From Thalassia testudinum (lineage: Eukaryota; Streptophyta; Magnoliopsida; Alismatales; Hydrocharitaceae), in contig JAZHRO010000003.1 of assembly GCA_037157565.1 (NCBI GenBank), positions 72,852,501-72,916,500 on the forward strand: a stretch of 64,000 bases of DNA, given 5' to 3'. Below are positions 1 to 11,183 of the stretch, one piece after another. The translations under genes and the position numbers were made by a program. Positions within the stretch are counted from its first letter, which is position 1, and each line of letters starts with the position of its first letter. The notes below the pieces were generated by a model, which made no database searches, had not been told where the DNA came from, and worked only from the letters and a program-made list of their open reading frames with translations.

Positions 1-408
1 CAGATTTATGGATGCGCCCAAGTCTAGCAAAGCTCTATCAAATTGGGTATCACCTATCTTGCAGGAAATCAGGGGAGTACCAGGGTCTTTAGTCTTGGGT
101 GGGAGTCTGCTTAGGATTACAGAGCTGGCTTGCTCTGACAGAATAATTGGACTCCCACTTTTGGTTCGCGGCTTACGCTGGGGTGTACACACATTCTTTA
201 AGAATCGTGCATAAGCCTGTACATGGCGGATTGCATCCATCAAGGGGATGTTTATGTGGACCTGCTCAAAGAGCGTGACCAGGTCCTCCTCAGGTGCCAC
301 GGGCTTGGTGGTCTTCTTTCCCTTGGTCAAGGCCTTGGGAAACGGGATCTTGGTTGGTTCTTCTAGGATAGGTCCATGTTTTGGATCTGGGATAGGGGTG
401 GGAATGTC
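1..408 (-). CDS. Retroviral-type aspartic protease, N-terminal part (partial)
   Basis: The frame of the upstream gag stays open from 408 down to base 1, about 136 codons. Near the window edge it reads ALLDLGASINL, the active-site D-L-G-A-S of retropepsins, preceded by the FEQVHINIPL segment that also precedes the protease in E1. In the family this enzyme cleaves the Gag-Pol polyprotein inside virus-like particles. It lies in the same frame as gag and is separated from it only by a UAG at 409-411, a codon found at the same place in the inverted copy at 21443-21445. The rest of the domain and pol lie left of the window. No ATG start is needed if it is made by read-through; that mechanism is inference. 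Confidence 0.8.
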
Positions 409-2271
409 CTAGATTACTGTCCTAGGCTTGGGATCACTACTAGGCTTGGAGTGGTTTGGATGAGGTGGGTCTTGGGTTTCCTTACCACTACGGGTTGTTA
501 CGGAATTAAGCCCTGCCTGGTTTTGGATGGGATTGGGTAAGATGGGTTGCTGCTGGTAACCCGCAAAAGAAGTGGAGGCCTCTATCCCATCTGGTGAAGG
601 AACAGAGGGGGCCTGAAAAATCATATGGGCTTGGCCCGGGTTTGGGTTCATAACATGCCGTTGGGTTGGCACGTTATTTGGATTAGGAAGAGGTTGGGAA
701 GGAAGTGTGCCTTGCCGGTGAGAATTTACCAACTGGGCCAATTGGTTTCGGACCTCTGTAATCTCGTCCTTGTGTTGCTTTTGAATAGCCGCATTCATTC
801 TTTGAATGTCAGCCGGAGTCTGAAGGATAAGGGACATTTGATCCCGATTTGGCCCTGGTGGATACGTAGGGTTGGGCCGAGGCTGAGGCAGCTGGTAAGG
901 ACGAGGGGGTTGTGGGCGGGGTTGAAAGAGTGGTCTTTGGGTTTGGGAATTTCCCGCCCACTGAAAGTTGGGATGGTTTCGCCATCCAGGGTTATAGCTG
1001 TTGGAGAATGGGTCGTTCTGGATGGCGTTGAGGTCCTCGCAGGTCTGAGGAACCTCCAGAGAGTCAGAGAAAGAGGGAATGGAATTCCCCAGGTTGGTAT
1101 AGAGAGGATCGGATGGACCTCTGGTTAGAGAATCAGATGGTGGATATGGATCCATCCTAGGAGAAGATTGATGGAGAATATTTTGCACAGTTTCCCTTGT
1201 GGAAGGAGGTTGTGCAAAGGGGTTATGCGCAGAGGTGGCTCGCTGTAGGTGCTGAGTCAGTTCATCCACCTTCTTTTCAATAATCGAGACCTTGTCCAAT
1301 CGACTGGCCATTAATTCTAGGTCGACTAATGCGGACAGGCCCTGCATCTCATGTGCTCCCCTAAGATTCGTCGATGCGTGGGTATTCGACCTGTCGAATA
1401 ATCCCATGGAGTCATTGTTGATGGAGTTCTCACGCATGTTTTCAAGAATCTCCCACACGATGTCTTCATGTTGACCCATGATATTTCCTCCGCAAGTTGC
1501 ATTGATGAAAAGACGGATGTCCTCACAGAGTCCCTGGTAAAAAGATTGGACCTGTTCCCATTTAGGAACTCCGTGATGGGGGCACTTTCTCATGAGATCC
1601 TAAAAATGATCCCATGCCTCATGGAGAGGTTCCCCTGATTGCTGAGTGAAGTGAGTAATCTGATGGCGCAAGGCGTTGGTCTGACCAACGGGAAAGAACT
1701 TTTTCAAAAACTCGGATTGAAGTTCTTCCCAAGTGTTGGTCAGCCGGGTCTGAGTCTGATACCAATGGGCGGCCTTGTCCATAAGAGAAGAGGAGAACAT
1801 CTTCATGAGAAGAATATCCCAATTTTGCACATCTGACCCAAAAGTTTGGGCCAGATGCTTTAGTTGTTTGATATGCTGGAAGGGATCTTCGGAATTAAGC
1901 CCATGGAATTTAGGTATAGCATGAATCATGTTGGGCTTCAATTCGAAATTAGGTCCTCCAGTCCGGATTCTGACTCGAGGCTCAATGGCCACCGCAGCAG
2001 GATTGTAGTGGTCCCACATCATAGGATGCTGCGGTGGGTGCACGAAGTTTTGGAAGAGGTCATTGAGTCGCTGGAGCTGATGCTCCAGATTGTTTTCTTC
2101 CTCAACTGGCTGAGCCATGATGGGGGAAGAAGAAGAACTTGGTTCTGAATCAGAAGAGAGAATAATGTGAGGGGGTTGCTGCACAAACACGGGCGTCGAG
2201 GCTTGGCCTTGACGAGAGTGAATTTCTAAAGGAGGTCTTAAGGATGGTCTTAAGGACCTCGTACCGCACAT
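409..2271 (-). pseudogene. Gag capsid polyprotein of element A (one internal stop)
   Basis: A single reading frame of about 620 codons. The first ATG is at 2271; a second candidate start (MAQPVEEEN) is at 2118. Residues 120-275 carry the plant retrotransposon Gag domain, including FHGLNSEDPF, AHWYQT, FLKKFFPVGQTNALR, RKCPHHGVPKWE and NATCGGN. The C-terminal third is rich in proline, glutamine and asparagine, and I see no CCHC zinc knuckle. TAG at 1600-1602 breaks the frame inside the Gag domain, where the sister copy near 22640 keeps Leu, so it is decay. A second TAG at 409-411 ends gag before the protease. Gag would assemble the cytoplasmic particle that packages the RNA. Confidence 0.88.
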
Positions 2272-3156
2272 GCACTGTTGGAGTGGAAGAGTTTAGAAGG
2301 TGCTGGACCCAATCAAGACACCCAAAAATGTGGTGGGTGACTATAGAGGTGCGGGGCAGATGGACCCCTTGATCAGAAAGATCATCCACCTGAGAATTAC
2401 CTGGGCAGCCAGAGAGGGTGAGTCCTGCAAAGACCCCTACACGGTAGAGCATCCCCACGAGTTGCAGGGTTTCCCCCACCCGACCTCTCTTGTCATTGCA
2501 GTTCCAGGTAGACCAGAATGGGGATCTTGACCTCTTAAGTCTACCAATTTTAGTTTAAGATCAGGGTGCTTAAGGTTTCACTTGAACTCTTACGTGTTTT
2601 TGTGAACAAAGTGGCCTAATTTTAAGGTTGGTTGACCCAAGGGTCAACTTCACCTCTTGTTCTTTTGAGAGCTTTTGGGTCCTTTCTTTTTAGGGTTCAA
2701 ATGTTTAGAGAGCCATTTGCTTAGGGTTTCTCTTGTGTAGATTTTTTCAAACAAGGTTTAGGTACACCTCTTTTTGGGAAGATCTTTTCTTTGTTAATAG
2801 AAAGTGTCTCTAAAAACCCTAGCTTTTGACCTTATGTTGGCTCTACTTGGTCCATTCAACTCTTTGTTTGGGTAATTAGGGCTCAGGTAAGGATGTGTTA
2901 GCCCCTAATCACCTTTAAAACTATGTGCAGGAATAATAGTTTCTGAGAATATGCAGCTATTACTATGTGTAAAGACAGGTTATGCCTATTTCTTTTCTTT
3001 TTCTTTAAAATTTTAGGGTTTAATAGGAAGTTACCTGTCCTTGGAGTGGCTGTGGTGCGGCTGCGTCTTTTTGTTTCTTTCTGTACCTGCACAAAAGAGA
3101 GGAGAGATTATTAGAAACTTACAAATAGAAATTTTATTACTTCTAGAATAGCCGTT
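2272..3156 (-). other. 5' untranslated leader of element A
   Basis: Non-coding stretch between primer-binding site and gag. About 280 bp (2285-2560) match, on the opposite strand, the leader of element F at 60890-61135. That shows F is a derivative of the same family although its coding part is unrelated. It contains a near-perfect palindrome at 2631-2648 that is kept in F. No other gene is supported here. Confidence 0.7.
2631..2648 (-). promoter_or_regulatory. Leader palindrome, possible RNA stem-loop
   Basis: An 18-bp perfect inverted repeat, GTTGACCC and GGGTCAAC around two bases. Element F has the same structure at 60798-60816 with one extra C. Conservation between copies whose coding parts differ suggests a role for the RNA, such as dimerisation or packaging, but that is inference. 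Confidence 0.45.
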
Positions 3157-3176
3157 GCTCCCTAGCAATGGCGCCA
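3157..3176 (-). promoter_or_regulatory. Primer-binding site, tRNA-Asp type
   Basis: On the minus strand it reads TGGCGCCATTGCTAGGGAGC, beginning with the complement of the tRNA-Asp 3' end (TGGCGCC) and lying four bases inside the LTR end. It would prime minus-strand DNA synthesis. Several bases differ from the tRNA complement, consistent with age. Confidence 0.8.
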
Positions 3177-3373
3177 AGAATAGTGGCGGTATGACTAGGT
3201 TTTGTTGTTTTGTTATAGAAATGGCGTTGTAGTACAGATAGTCATTGCCACTATTACAATTTTTACTCGGAAATAAAAGATCTCCCGAGGTCCAACTCTG
3301 GGAGCAAACTGTATTCTAGAGATGCAAAGTTTCTATTACAAAAATAAAGAGAGAGAGAGAAAAATTTCACTTG

Positions 3374-3752
3374 TTGGCTTCTTCTTGTTTTCTCTTCTCT
3401 TTGGTTCTTCAGTTTTCTTCCTTCTTGTTCTTCGTCTGTTCTTCTTTTTCTTGCTTTCTTCTTTCTTTTTCTTCAGAGCTTCTTCTTTTTTTCTTCTCGT
3501 GTTCTGCTTCTCTTCTTTTGTCTTCTTCCTTCTGTTCTTCTCTTGGGTTCTTTAGAGCTTCTTCTTCTTTTTCTTCTTCCTTACAGTCCTGTTCTTCTTT
3601 TCTTCTCCTTCTTCTTCGTCCTCGGAGCGTCGTCTGATTTTTCAATCAGACGACTTAAGTAACCTGCTTTTACAGTGTGTCCTCCTTCCTTCTTTCTTCT
3701 CCTTCCTCTGCGGTCTGCCTTCTCTTCTTCTTCTATTCTCTTCTGTGCCTGC
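3374..3752 (-). repeat. Homopurine (sense strand) tract in LTR A
   Basis: The plus strand is almost entirely pyrimidine (CTT/TTC units), so the element RNA is GA-rich. A 26-bp stem-loop at 3629-3654 interrupts it. The same tract occurs in the LTRs of X (16384-16695, 36847-37165) and F (59551-59830). Confidence 0.75.
3629..3654 (-). promoter_or_regulatory. Conserved LTR stem-loop (CGTCTGAT type)
   Basis: Perfect 11-bp stem, GTCGTCTGATT with AATCAGACGAC, around a 4-base loop. Equivalents at 37178-37200 and 59843-59868 keep a paired stem; the copy near 16722 has lost some pairs. It lies after the purine tract and could be a structure of the R/U5 RNA or a 3'-end-formation signal. Confidence 0.5.
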
Positions 3753-4967
3753 ACACTCACAGTTTGGTCAGAAGGCAAAAACCTACTCTACCCTCCCCCG
3801 CGTCTCTCTCTCTCTCAGAATTCACTCGTAGGATAGCTCTCACAGAGCTGCCGGGTAGTCGGGTACAGGTCATGCCCAGGTCGAGGCCCATCGGTGTGCG
3901 GTGATGGGCGAGGAGTGCAGGTCGGGTAAACGGGTCGGGCCAAGTCTGCATGGGGTGGTCGCGGACGAGGCCGAGTCCAGTGGGTGAGAGGGACCTCACC
4001 CTGTGGTCAGGAGGCAATGAGGCTAAGGCACTTTTTGCCTTTATGCGGGTGCGCGGCTTCGAAATCCCACGATGTGGGACTAACTTCTGCTGCCTTCGCG
4101 TGCACCCATAGGATGACTCCAGCTCGCCCTCTGATCAGCTGCAGTCGATGTCTGGGCCAACTGAAGAGGCAGAAGCCTTCGTGGACTTCGCCCCAACCTG
4201 CAGCACCTGGGAATCTGGGGCTGCAGGGCCTGGAGCTCGCCTCGAAGATGCTTCAGTCGTCGCTAATGGCAGCTGGAGCAGCGAACCTGTTAGATAGGAA
4301 TACGGCCCTTCGGCCTAATCAAACACGCGGGGGACCTTCGCCGTGGCAAGGCAAAGGTGGCTCGGGGTGTGGCAGGTCGTGGGATGGCATCTGGTGGCGG
4401 GGCTAGGTCGGACTGTGGCCGCGAGAATGGGTTTGTTCGGTGGAGTATGGTGGGGGTGTGGAGTGGTAATGGGTGAGCGGAGGTTGATCAGGGTGAGGAG
4501 GTGGAGGTTCTGTGAGGGTCGACGAGGCGTATGGGGCTGCGGAGCAATGGGACCGTCTGGCCGGAGGGTGGCCGGAGATGGAGAAGGTGAGGGTGATTAA
4601 GCGCGGTCGAATGGCGGTTGAGCAAATTAAAGTAGGGAAAAGAAATAGAGGAGGAAAGGGAAGAACTATACCTACTTGGAGGGACGAGGGGGGCCAGAGC
4701 AGGGCGACAGTCGTATTGACTGTCGCTGGAGAAGAAGGTGCCCAGAGAGAGAGGGCGGCGGCGAGGAGAGAGCGAGAGAGCACGCGCTGGGTACGGCGCG
4801 ATGCGGGAAGAGCAGGTGAAGGTAGCTCTGCTGTTGGTAGTGCGACAGAGCGTTGAGGAGGAGGAAGAACCGCCACAGCAAGGGGCTTCTGTCGGAGTGG
4901 GAAGAGAGGAAAAGGGGGGGTTTCTCCGTCAGATCCGAGCTGGAGAGTGCGGCAGAGCGTCGAGGGC

Positions 4968-4974
4968 TTTTATA
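4968..4974 (-). promoter_or_regulatory. TATA box of LTR A promoter
   Basis: Minus-strand TATAAAA at the same relative place as the TATA boxes of X (35569) and F (53993), about 935 bp into the LTR. Transcription would start about 30 bp downstream in element sense. Confidence 0.6.
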
Positions 4975-5904
4975 AAGTCGAAATCAGAGAGGAGGGCAGA
5001 GGGAGACGACGTGCCTCCCTCGCCGGAGGATGCCGGAGATGGAGACCCATTCCTTCCGCGCGTTCGCACGGAAGGTATGGGTGGTTGCAGAGACCATGGA
5101 GGTGTCCCTACGACGGCAGAGGTCGCAGGGAACCCCCGATTGACTTGGCAGAGGGTCCCCCTTACCCTGCACGGCGCCATGCTCCGCGCAAAGTCGCCGG
5201 AGCATGGCGCTGCTCAGGGTTTTGTAGGGAGGACCCAAATGTAAAGAATGAAGAAGAGTTAGGGGCCAAAATGTGAGAGGTTTCAAAAGTTGAGGGTCAC
5301 AAAGTAATGAATGAGGACCAAAATGCAAAGTCGGTCGAGAAGGTCTCTTCTTAGGCTCAAGTTTTTATGCATGACTAAATGGGGCCTAAGGATTCTAATG
5401 GTGAATTTTATTTCTAGATCAGACCTTGTTTGACAGGTCAATTTACATAAAAACCCAAATTAAGTCATTAATTGGGCATGGTTCTCAATGTAGGTCAAAA
5501 TGGGTTCCTAAGGCCAAATTGAAGGTTCTAAACCCTAGAGATTACTTTTCTACAAATTGTAGAGGGTTTAGTCGATTTTTTTCTTTGCCTTAAACCTCGT
5601 AAATTGAAGTGGGTTTGTTTTAGGGTTATAGATTGTCATTTAATTCCTTGGAGTTGCTGTAGCCCTTATCAGATCAGATCATCCCACTTCCCTTCTTGTT
5701 AGGTTTATTTGACCTGTGTTTGGACCCTGAATTACCCTGCTTGCAGATTATGCTGGTAAAATTGCATTTTTACCCCTTATGACTTGTTTTCTTCTTAAAC
5801 TCAGAATTCTCTAAGTTAAGCCTTTCCTTGAGTTATGTAGGAGCTTTTATCCTTTGTATTAGGTCAAAATGAGCTAGTTATGACTCACGATGAGGTTCTC
5901 ATCA

Positions 5905-5997
5905 TTAAATAACACATGTTTTGTTATCATCAAAACAAATGATCGTGGTGCTCTAGCACCAACAAAAACAAGCGAAAATGTGACTATATAAAAGGAA
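5905..5997. other. Unassigned filler between LTR A and truncated E1
   Basis: About 93 bp that match neither the family-A LTR nor the expected continuation of the E1 integrase. It contains a 7-bp inverted repeat, TGGTGCT and AGCACCA, around 5950-5965. It may be a remnant of another element or filler DNA at a deletion junction. Confidence 0.4.
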
Positions 5998-6469
5998 TGG
6001 CAACTCGATGGTCATTTGTGCGTATGGGTATGGCTTCAATCCAATGAGAAACATAGTCCACAGCAAGTAAAATATAATGGAAGCAAAAAGAGGATGGAAA
6101 CGGACCCATAAAATCTATGCCCCAAATGTCAAAGATTTCACAGACTAGAATCGGGTTCAAAGGCATCATGTCTTTCCGAGACATGCCACCAAGTGTTTGG
6201 CAGCGACTACATGCCGTACAATAAGTCTGAGAATCTGCAAATAACGTGGGCCAATAAAACTCGCATTGCAAAACTTTTGTAGCGGTCTTTCTACTAGAAA
6301 AGTGACCACCACAGGCCTGGTCGTGACAAAAAGATAGGATAGAATCAATCTCAGAAGAGGTGACACAACACCTGAAGATTTGATCATTACAGAGTCTAAA
6401 AAGATATGGTCTTCCCAAAAATATTATTTGGCTTCTACTTTGAGTCGTGATTTGCGATTCCCATCCCAA
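5998..6469 (-). pseudogene. Integrase N-terminal domain and start of catalytic core (E1)
   Basis: Shows the HHCC zinc-binding segment (FCHDQACGGHFSSRKT followed by YCTACSRCQTLG) and the first catalytic aspartate in [10 protein letters not shown]. The match to integrases ends shortly after NDHRVAI; the remaining D and E of the D,D-35-E triad and the C-terminal domain are missing. The frame differs from that of the RNase H upstream. It cannot be an active enzyme. In the family it would insert the cDNA into the chromosome. Confidence 0.85.
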
Positions 6470-6480
6470 TCTAGCGGGAA

Positions 6481-6999
6481 TTAATGTGTAACCAAATAAT
6501 TAACAATATCAGCATACCAAGGAAGATCTGTGGATATAGTCAAAAGATGTTCATCAGGGAAATGTTCAATAATTGGTGGAGATGATTCGATTTTATCAGA
6601 AGGAAGATGGGATAGATGATCTGGAACAACATTTTGTCTACCTGCTTTATCATGAATTTCTAGGTCAAATTCTTGCAAAAGCAAGATCCATCTGATTAAC
6701 CTAGGTTTCGTGTCCTTCTTAGATAGAAGGTGTCGAATAGCTGAGTGATCACAGTACACTACGATTTGAGATCCGAGTATGTAAGATCTAAATTTTTCTA
6801 ATCCAAATACTAATACTAGTAACTCCTTCTCTGTAACTGTGTAATTCCTTTGTGTCTCATTCAATGTTTTACTAGCATAGTAAATTACCACTGGATTCTT
6901 CTTAATTTTCTATCCAAAAATAGCTCCTATTGCATAATCTGACGCATTACAGATGATTTCAAATGGTAAATCCCAATTAGGTGGTTGCAAAAATGGAGC
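6481..6999 (-). pseudogene. RNase H domain and tether (E1)
   Basis: Reads ICNASDYAIGAIFG, then a stop replacing the expected Gln, then [26 protein letters not shown] and [15 protein letters not shown], the standard gypsy RNase H blocks. The first catalytic Asp (usually C-D-A-S) appears as Asn, so the active site is damaged besides the stop near 6910. The tail [18 protein letters not shown] leads to the integrase. Its usual job is removing the RNA strand of the RNA-DNA hybrid. Confidence 0.85.
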
Positions 7000-7890
7000 C
7001 TATGTAACTCTGTCACTCAAAGTTTTAAATGCTTGAATACACTCCTCATTCATCTCAAAGATCGCATCCTTTGTGAGGAGGTTTATGAGTGGTCGGGCAA
7101 TTTTTGAAAAATCAAGGATGAATCTTCTATAAAATCCCACATGCCCGAGAAATGATCTAATGCCTTTGATCGAGTCAGGAATTGGAAGATTTGCAATTTG
7201 ATTGATCTTGGCTTGATCTACTTGGATACCCCGCTCAGATACGAGATGACCAAGTACGATGCCCTTAGGAATCATAAAATGGCTCTTCTCCCAACTAAGG
7301 ACAAAGTTAACCTCAAAACATCTTTTTAGAACCTTCGACAAATTATCCAAGCAAATATCAAATGTCTCCCCGAAGACTGAAAAATCATCCATAAAAACCT
7401 CCATATATTCACCCACCATTTCGGTAAAAATGGCTAACATGCAACGCTGAAAAGTCACGGGTGCATTGCAAAGCCCAAATGGCATTCTTCGGAAAGCAAA
7501 GGTTTCGAAGGGGTAGGTGAAAGTCATTTTCTCTTGATCTTCGAGATAAATTGCAACTTGATTATATCCAGAGTAACAATCTAAAAAGCAGAACCTATTA
7601 CCAGCTAATCTCTGAAGGATTTGATCAATGAATGGTAACGGAAAATGGTCCTTCTTTGTAACAGAATTCAATTTCCAATAATCTATACAAACCCGCCATG
7701 AATTCGCAATTCGTGTGGGAATGGTTTCAATAGATTCAGTTTTGATTATGGTGAGTCCTGCCTTTTTGGGTACCACTTTAATTGGACTCACCTAAGGGCT
7801 ATCAGATATAGGATAAATGATATCAGCATCAAGCCACATAATTATTTCTTTCTTAACGAACTCCTTTAGATTAGGATTTAGGCATCTTTG
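7000..7890 (-). pseudogene. Reverse transcriptase (E1)
   Basis: Fingers and palm blocks are easy to read: FVKKEIIMWLDADIIYPISDS, WRVCIDYWKLN, FPLPFIDQIL, FCFLDCYSGYNQV, MPFGLCNAPVTFQRCM, then VFMDDFSVFG with the catalytic Asp pair in an F-M-D-D box, and GIVLGHLVS. A TAG at about 7792-7794 replaces the conserved Trp of W-V-S-P; otherwise the frame is open for over 260 codons to its end at 7000. The F-M-D-D box and wording fit the Athila clade rather than the chromovirus Y-V-D-D type. Confidence 0.9.
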
Positions 7891-8000
7891 AGCTTCTCTT
7901 GAAGGTCGTGCCCATCTTCAATTTAGATGCGATGAGTACAAAAATTGGGGCTAATCTCGGTGAGATCATGTAAAGTCCACCAAATTGCCTTCTTGTGATC
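7891..8000 (-). other. Protease-RT linker, frame broken (E1)
   Basis: Degenerate linker with stops and a frame change between the protease frame and the RT frame. I see no separate gene in it. Confidence 0.5.
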
Positions 8001-9017
8001 TCAAAGTACTTTGATCAATTTAGATTCTTGTGATTCAGAGAGATGAGAATTGATTATTACAGGATATGTTTGATCAGATTCAAGATATACATATTTAAGA
8101 TTCTTAGGCAATGGTTTCAATTCAAGCATATGAGTTGAATCAACAGCAGGATTTGGGGCGGGATTCTCAATTGTGAAGAGTGATTCAGATTTAGAGTCAA
8201 ATTCAGGATTGAGTAGAGATTCCAATAATGTTTCATTGCTTTGAGGGAATAGGATATCAAAAGATGTGTCTTCTAAATCTAGAGAACTAATGTCATCCTC
8301 AAAAACTTCTATTGATTTTATTTCCTCAATCCATTCACAATCAAATCCACTAGAAGCTCTAAATATATCTAACTTAATTGTCTTCTCCCCAAATTTCAAT
8401 TCAATCTTTCCTGATTCACAATCAATGTTGGCTTTTGCAGTAGCCAAAAAGGGTCACCCTAAGATAATTGGGGTGTCATTAATGTGTTCGGGTACTTCCA
8501 TATCAAGAACAATAAAATCTACATGGAAATAAAAATCCTGAACTCTTACAATAACATCCTCCAACATTCCTTTTGGTGACTTAATGGATCTATCAGCTAA
8601 TTGTAAAGTCACATTGGTAGACTTAAGGTTTTCTATTTGAAAATGTTTTACCAAAGAGAAAGGAATGAGGTTAATAGTAGCTCCTAAGTCTAGGAGGACT
8701 CTATTAAAACACTGACCCCCAATTATACAGGAAAAAAATGGAGATCTTGGGTCTTTCTTTTTTAAAGGAAGCGTACTTGAAATAATAGAGCTCACATGCT
8801 CTGAAAGTACAACAGTGCTTCCTTTCTTCGACTTACGCTTAGGAGTACACAATTCCATAAGAAATCTTGCGTAAGTCGGAATGTGTTTGATAGCATCTAG
8901 GAGTGGGATATTAATATGTACCTGTTCAAAAATCTTAGTCAAATCTTCACTTAATGTAACAGGTTGTTTTTGTTTCCTAGTCTTCTTCAAAGCTTCTGGG
9001 AATGGGACGTGGGTTTC
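8001..9017 (-). pseudogene. Aspartic protease and linker (E1)
   Basis: Contains LTKIFEQVHINIPLLDA, then LLDLGATINLIP with the retropepsin catalytic Asp at about 8690, then LADRSIKSPKGMLEDV and the ILG motif just before a stop at 8454. The frame continues in NIDCESGKIELKFGE down to 8001, ending near ESKLIKVL. It is in the same frame as E1 gag, separated by a TAA at 9018-9020. It would process Gag-Pol. The E1 stop lies about 17 codons further toward the protease than the UAG of family A. Confidence 0.85.
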
Positions 9018-9020
9018 TTA

Positions 9021-11183
9021 TTCTACTGAGGTATTTTCATGATCTTGCAAATTAGCGGGAATTGCAGGATCGATTTCTGCACCTCTTGCAGATGTAGAAA
9101 CAGGGGTTAATCAAGATGTACTAGGGTCTTGGGATAGGTTCCTTGAAAAAACTGGATCCCTAGTGGAAGTTCCACGGCAGGTTGTAATAGAGTTAATACC
9201 CGCATGAGAAGAAGCAGCTAAAGAAGATGCTTGTGAATTTTGGAAAGATAGATCATTAATTTTTGGTTGATTCGCAACTAATCGCTATTCATTTAGATAT
9301 TCAAAATCAAGATTAGAAATAGGTGGATTCAGATTTTGATTTTTATTTGAATTCAGGGGTAATTGATTAAGGAGATCGACATGTCCCTGATACGGATTTT
9401 GAATTCCCGGGTGTTGTCTTTGCTGGAAATTCCTAGGGTTTGGAATTAGTTGGGATGGAAGGGTCCTTAGTTGACGAGATTCAGCTAACTGCGTGATTTG
9501 ACCCGAAAGATCAGCCAATTCTGCCGAACATTGTCGTTGGACTTCAGCAAGAGCCTCAGCATTTTGTCATTGGCTCTCTGTCATAGCTCTTAAAATCTAG
9601 TCTAGCTGTGAATCTCTATTTGGCCCTACGGGGTTTTGCGAACCCATGTAAAATGGCCTCGCATTGTGTTGCTGAAACGACAATTTAGGCGGGTTTTGTC
9701 TGGTCTGAGTCGGATGTGATGGTCTTTGTGTATGGTCAAACCAAGAGAAAATTGGTTGATTACGCCATCCAGGATTATTGGAATTTGAATATGGGTTGGA
9801 TCTTAGTTTGTATCCCTGAATGGCATTTAAATCAAGAGGATATGGCATGTTTTCTGCAATAGTAAAGGGTGGGAAAAAGGGTGGGTAAGATTGTGGGACA
9901 AAGGTCCCTCCTTGTGTTGGTGAAGGAGTAGATAGAAAACCCAAGGAAGATGGATCTCTAGAATCCAGATTATTCACAAATTTCCTCCCCGTAGGAATTT
10001 GTGAAACAGGTAAATACGCAGGATTCGTAGCAAGTAGAGGCGTAAGATTCTTCATTAGGTTTCTAACCTCGCTAAGATGCTTTGCTAGGATGTCTACTTT
10101 GTCCAGTTTTTCTGCAATAGTCTCTAAATCATTTGAATTGGACGGATTACCGATCTCGTGAATGCCCTTATGCGGATTTTGGTGATTCGTATTCGCACCC
10201 CGCAAAAATTCTGACATTGATGCGTTGTTGATCGAGTTTTCCGCCATCCCTTTAAATAATTCTGAAGCGGATTTTGCGTCGCGATTTAGAAAATTCCCTC
10301 CACAAGAGGCATTGACTAGATTGCGAATGCCCTCTTGTAAACCAAAATAGATGATGTGCATGAGTTGCCAACGAGGGATGTCATGATGTGGGCATTTCCT
10401 TTGCAATTCATGAAAACATTCCCACGCTTCATGAATTGGTTCTCCTTGATTTTGATTGAAAGTAGTAATAGCTCGCCTTAAAGCATTGGTTCGACTAATT
10501 GGAAAGAATTTCTTCAAAAATGCAGATTCGAGTTCAACCCAAGTTGAGATTGGTCTTGCTATAGTTCTATACCAATAAGCTACTTTATCTTTGAGGCTAA
10601 AAGAGAACATTTTCATTAGTAGGATTTCCCTATTTTGATTTCGAGGACCAAGAGTTTGAGATAGATTTTTAAGATCTTCATTGTGTTGAAATGGATCCTC
10701 GGATGCAAACCCGTGAAAGTGGGGGATTAAACTTATAATGTTTGGCTTTAATTTTGGATCATTTTCCCCAATAGGAATCCTAACATTAGGCTCTACTTAT
10801 GCATTAGATGGGTTATAATAATCTTTAAGTAGAGGCCTTGGATGATTGATTGGTAAATCATGATTTTCAAAACCAGCCTCAGGTAAAGGTGAAGAATGGG
10901 TTTGCAAAGTTTGTAAATTATTTAAGGCTACTGTTAATAAATTGATTTGTCTTGTTTGCTCTAGCAACCTAAGGTTCTGGTTCAGGAGCGCCTCATGAAC
11001 ATCAAAAGGCAGCATCTCCCCCTGACCAGAAGAAGAAGGGATCTCGGGATTAAGATTCTGCATTGGATCCATAGAAGTTGATGGATCAGACGGGAAAACC
11101 ATCGGTTGCATATTTGTAACCGGCCTAGGATCACCCGTCAATGGTGGTGCAAGAGGCGGATGCAAGGATCGCCTCCCATCCAT
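9021..11183 (-). pseudogene. Gag polyprotein (E1)
   Basis: One frame from a plausible ATG at 11183 (MDGRRSLHPPL) with stops near 10797, 9597 and 9520. The Gag domain carries FHGFASEDPFQH, LKDKVAYWYRT, FLKKFFPISRTNALRR, RKCPHHDIPRW and NASCGGNF. The C-terminal region is Pro/Gln/Asn-rich. Similar in layout to the A gag but clearly a different family. A start further upstream (to 11243) is possible but less like the family. Confidence 0.85.

Larger units (their letters stand above)
1..5904 (-). mobile_element. Element A: Athila-like LTR retrotransposon, 5' half, truncated by window edge
   Basis: In element order (right to left) it shows a 5' LTR (5904 to 3180), a primer-binding site, a leader, gag and the beginning of the protease, after which the window ends. 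The gag is closely similar to that inside element X (17021-22705), and the LTR matches those of X and F in start motif, TATA region, purine tract and U5 motif, so A, X and F form one family. Only two in-frame stops lie between the gag start and base 1, so this is one of the better preserved copies here. The right flank (ttaaa from 5905) cannot be matched because the other end lies outside the window. Family-level call is firm; the clade name Athila is inferred from domain order, tRNA-Asp primer site and RT type in related copies. Confidence 0.85.
3180..5904 (-). repeat. 5' LTR of element A (about 2.7 kb)
   Basis: The outer end at 5904 begins in element sense TGATGAGAACCTCATC, matching the starts of the LTRs at 34678 and 53056. 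The inner end lies beside the primer-binding site. Length agrees with X (2759 bp) and F (2729 bp). It contains a TATA box (4968-4974), a GC-rich stretch (3900-5200), a homopurine sense-strand tract (3374-3752) split by a stem-loop (3629-3654), and the U5 motif near 3281-3309. The long frames in 3.3-5.3 kb are low-complexity or GC-driven and do not look like protein genes. The inner boundary is uncertain by a few bases. Confidence 0.85.

Noticed and set aside
8..214. Plus-strand frame at the left edge (and similar at 21048-21254)
   Set aside because: Shadow of the protease on the opposite strand; both copies show it because the protease is conserved.
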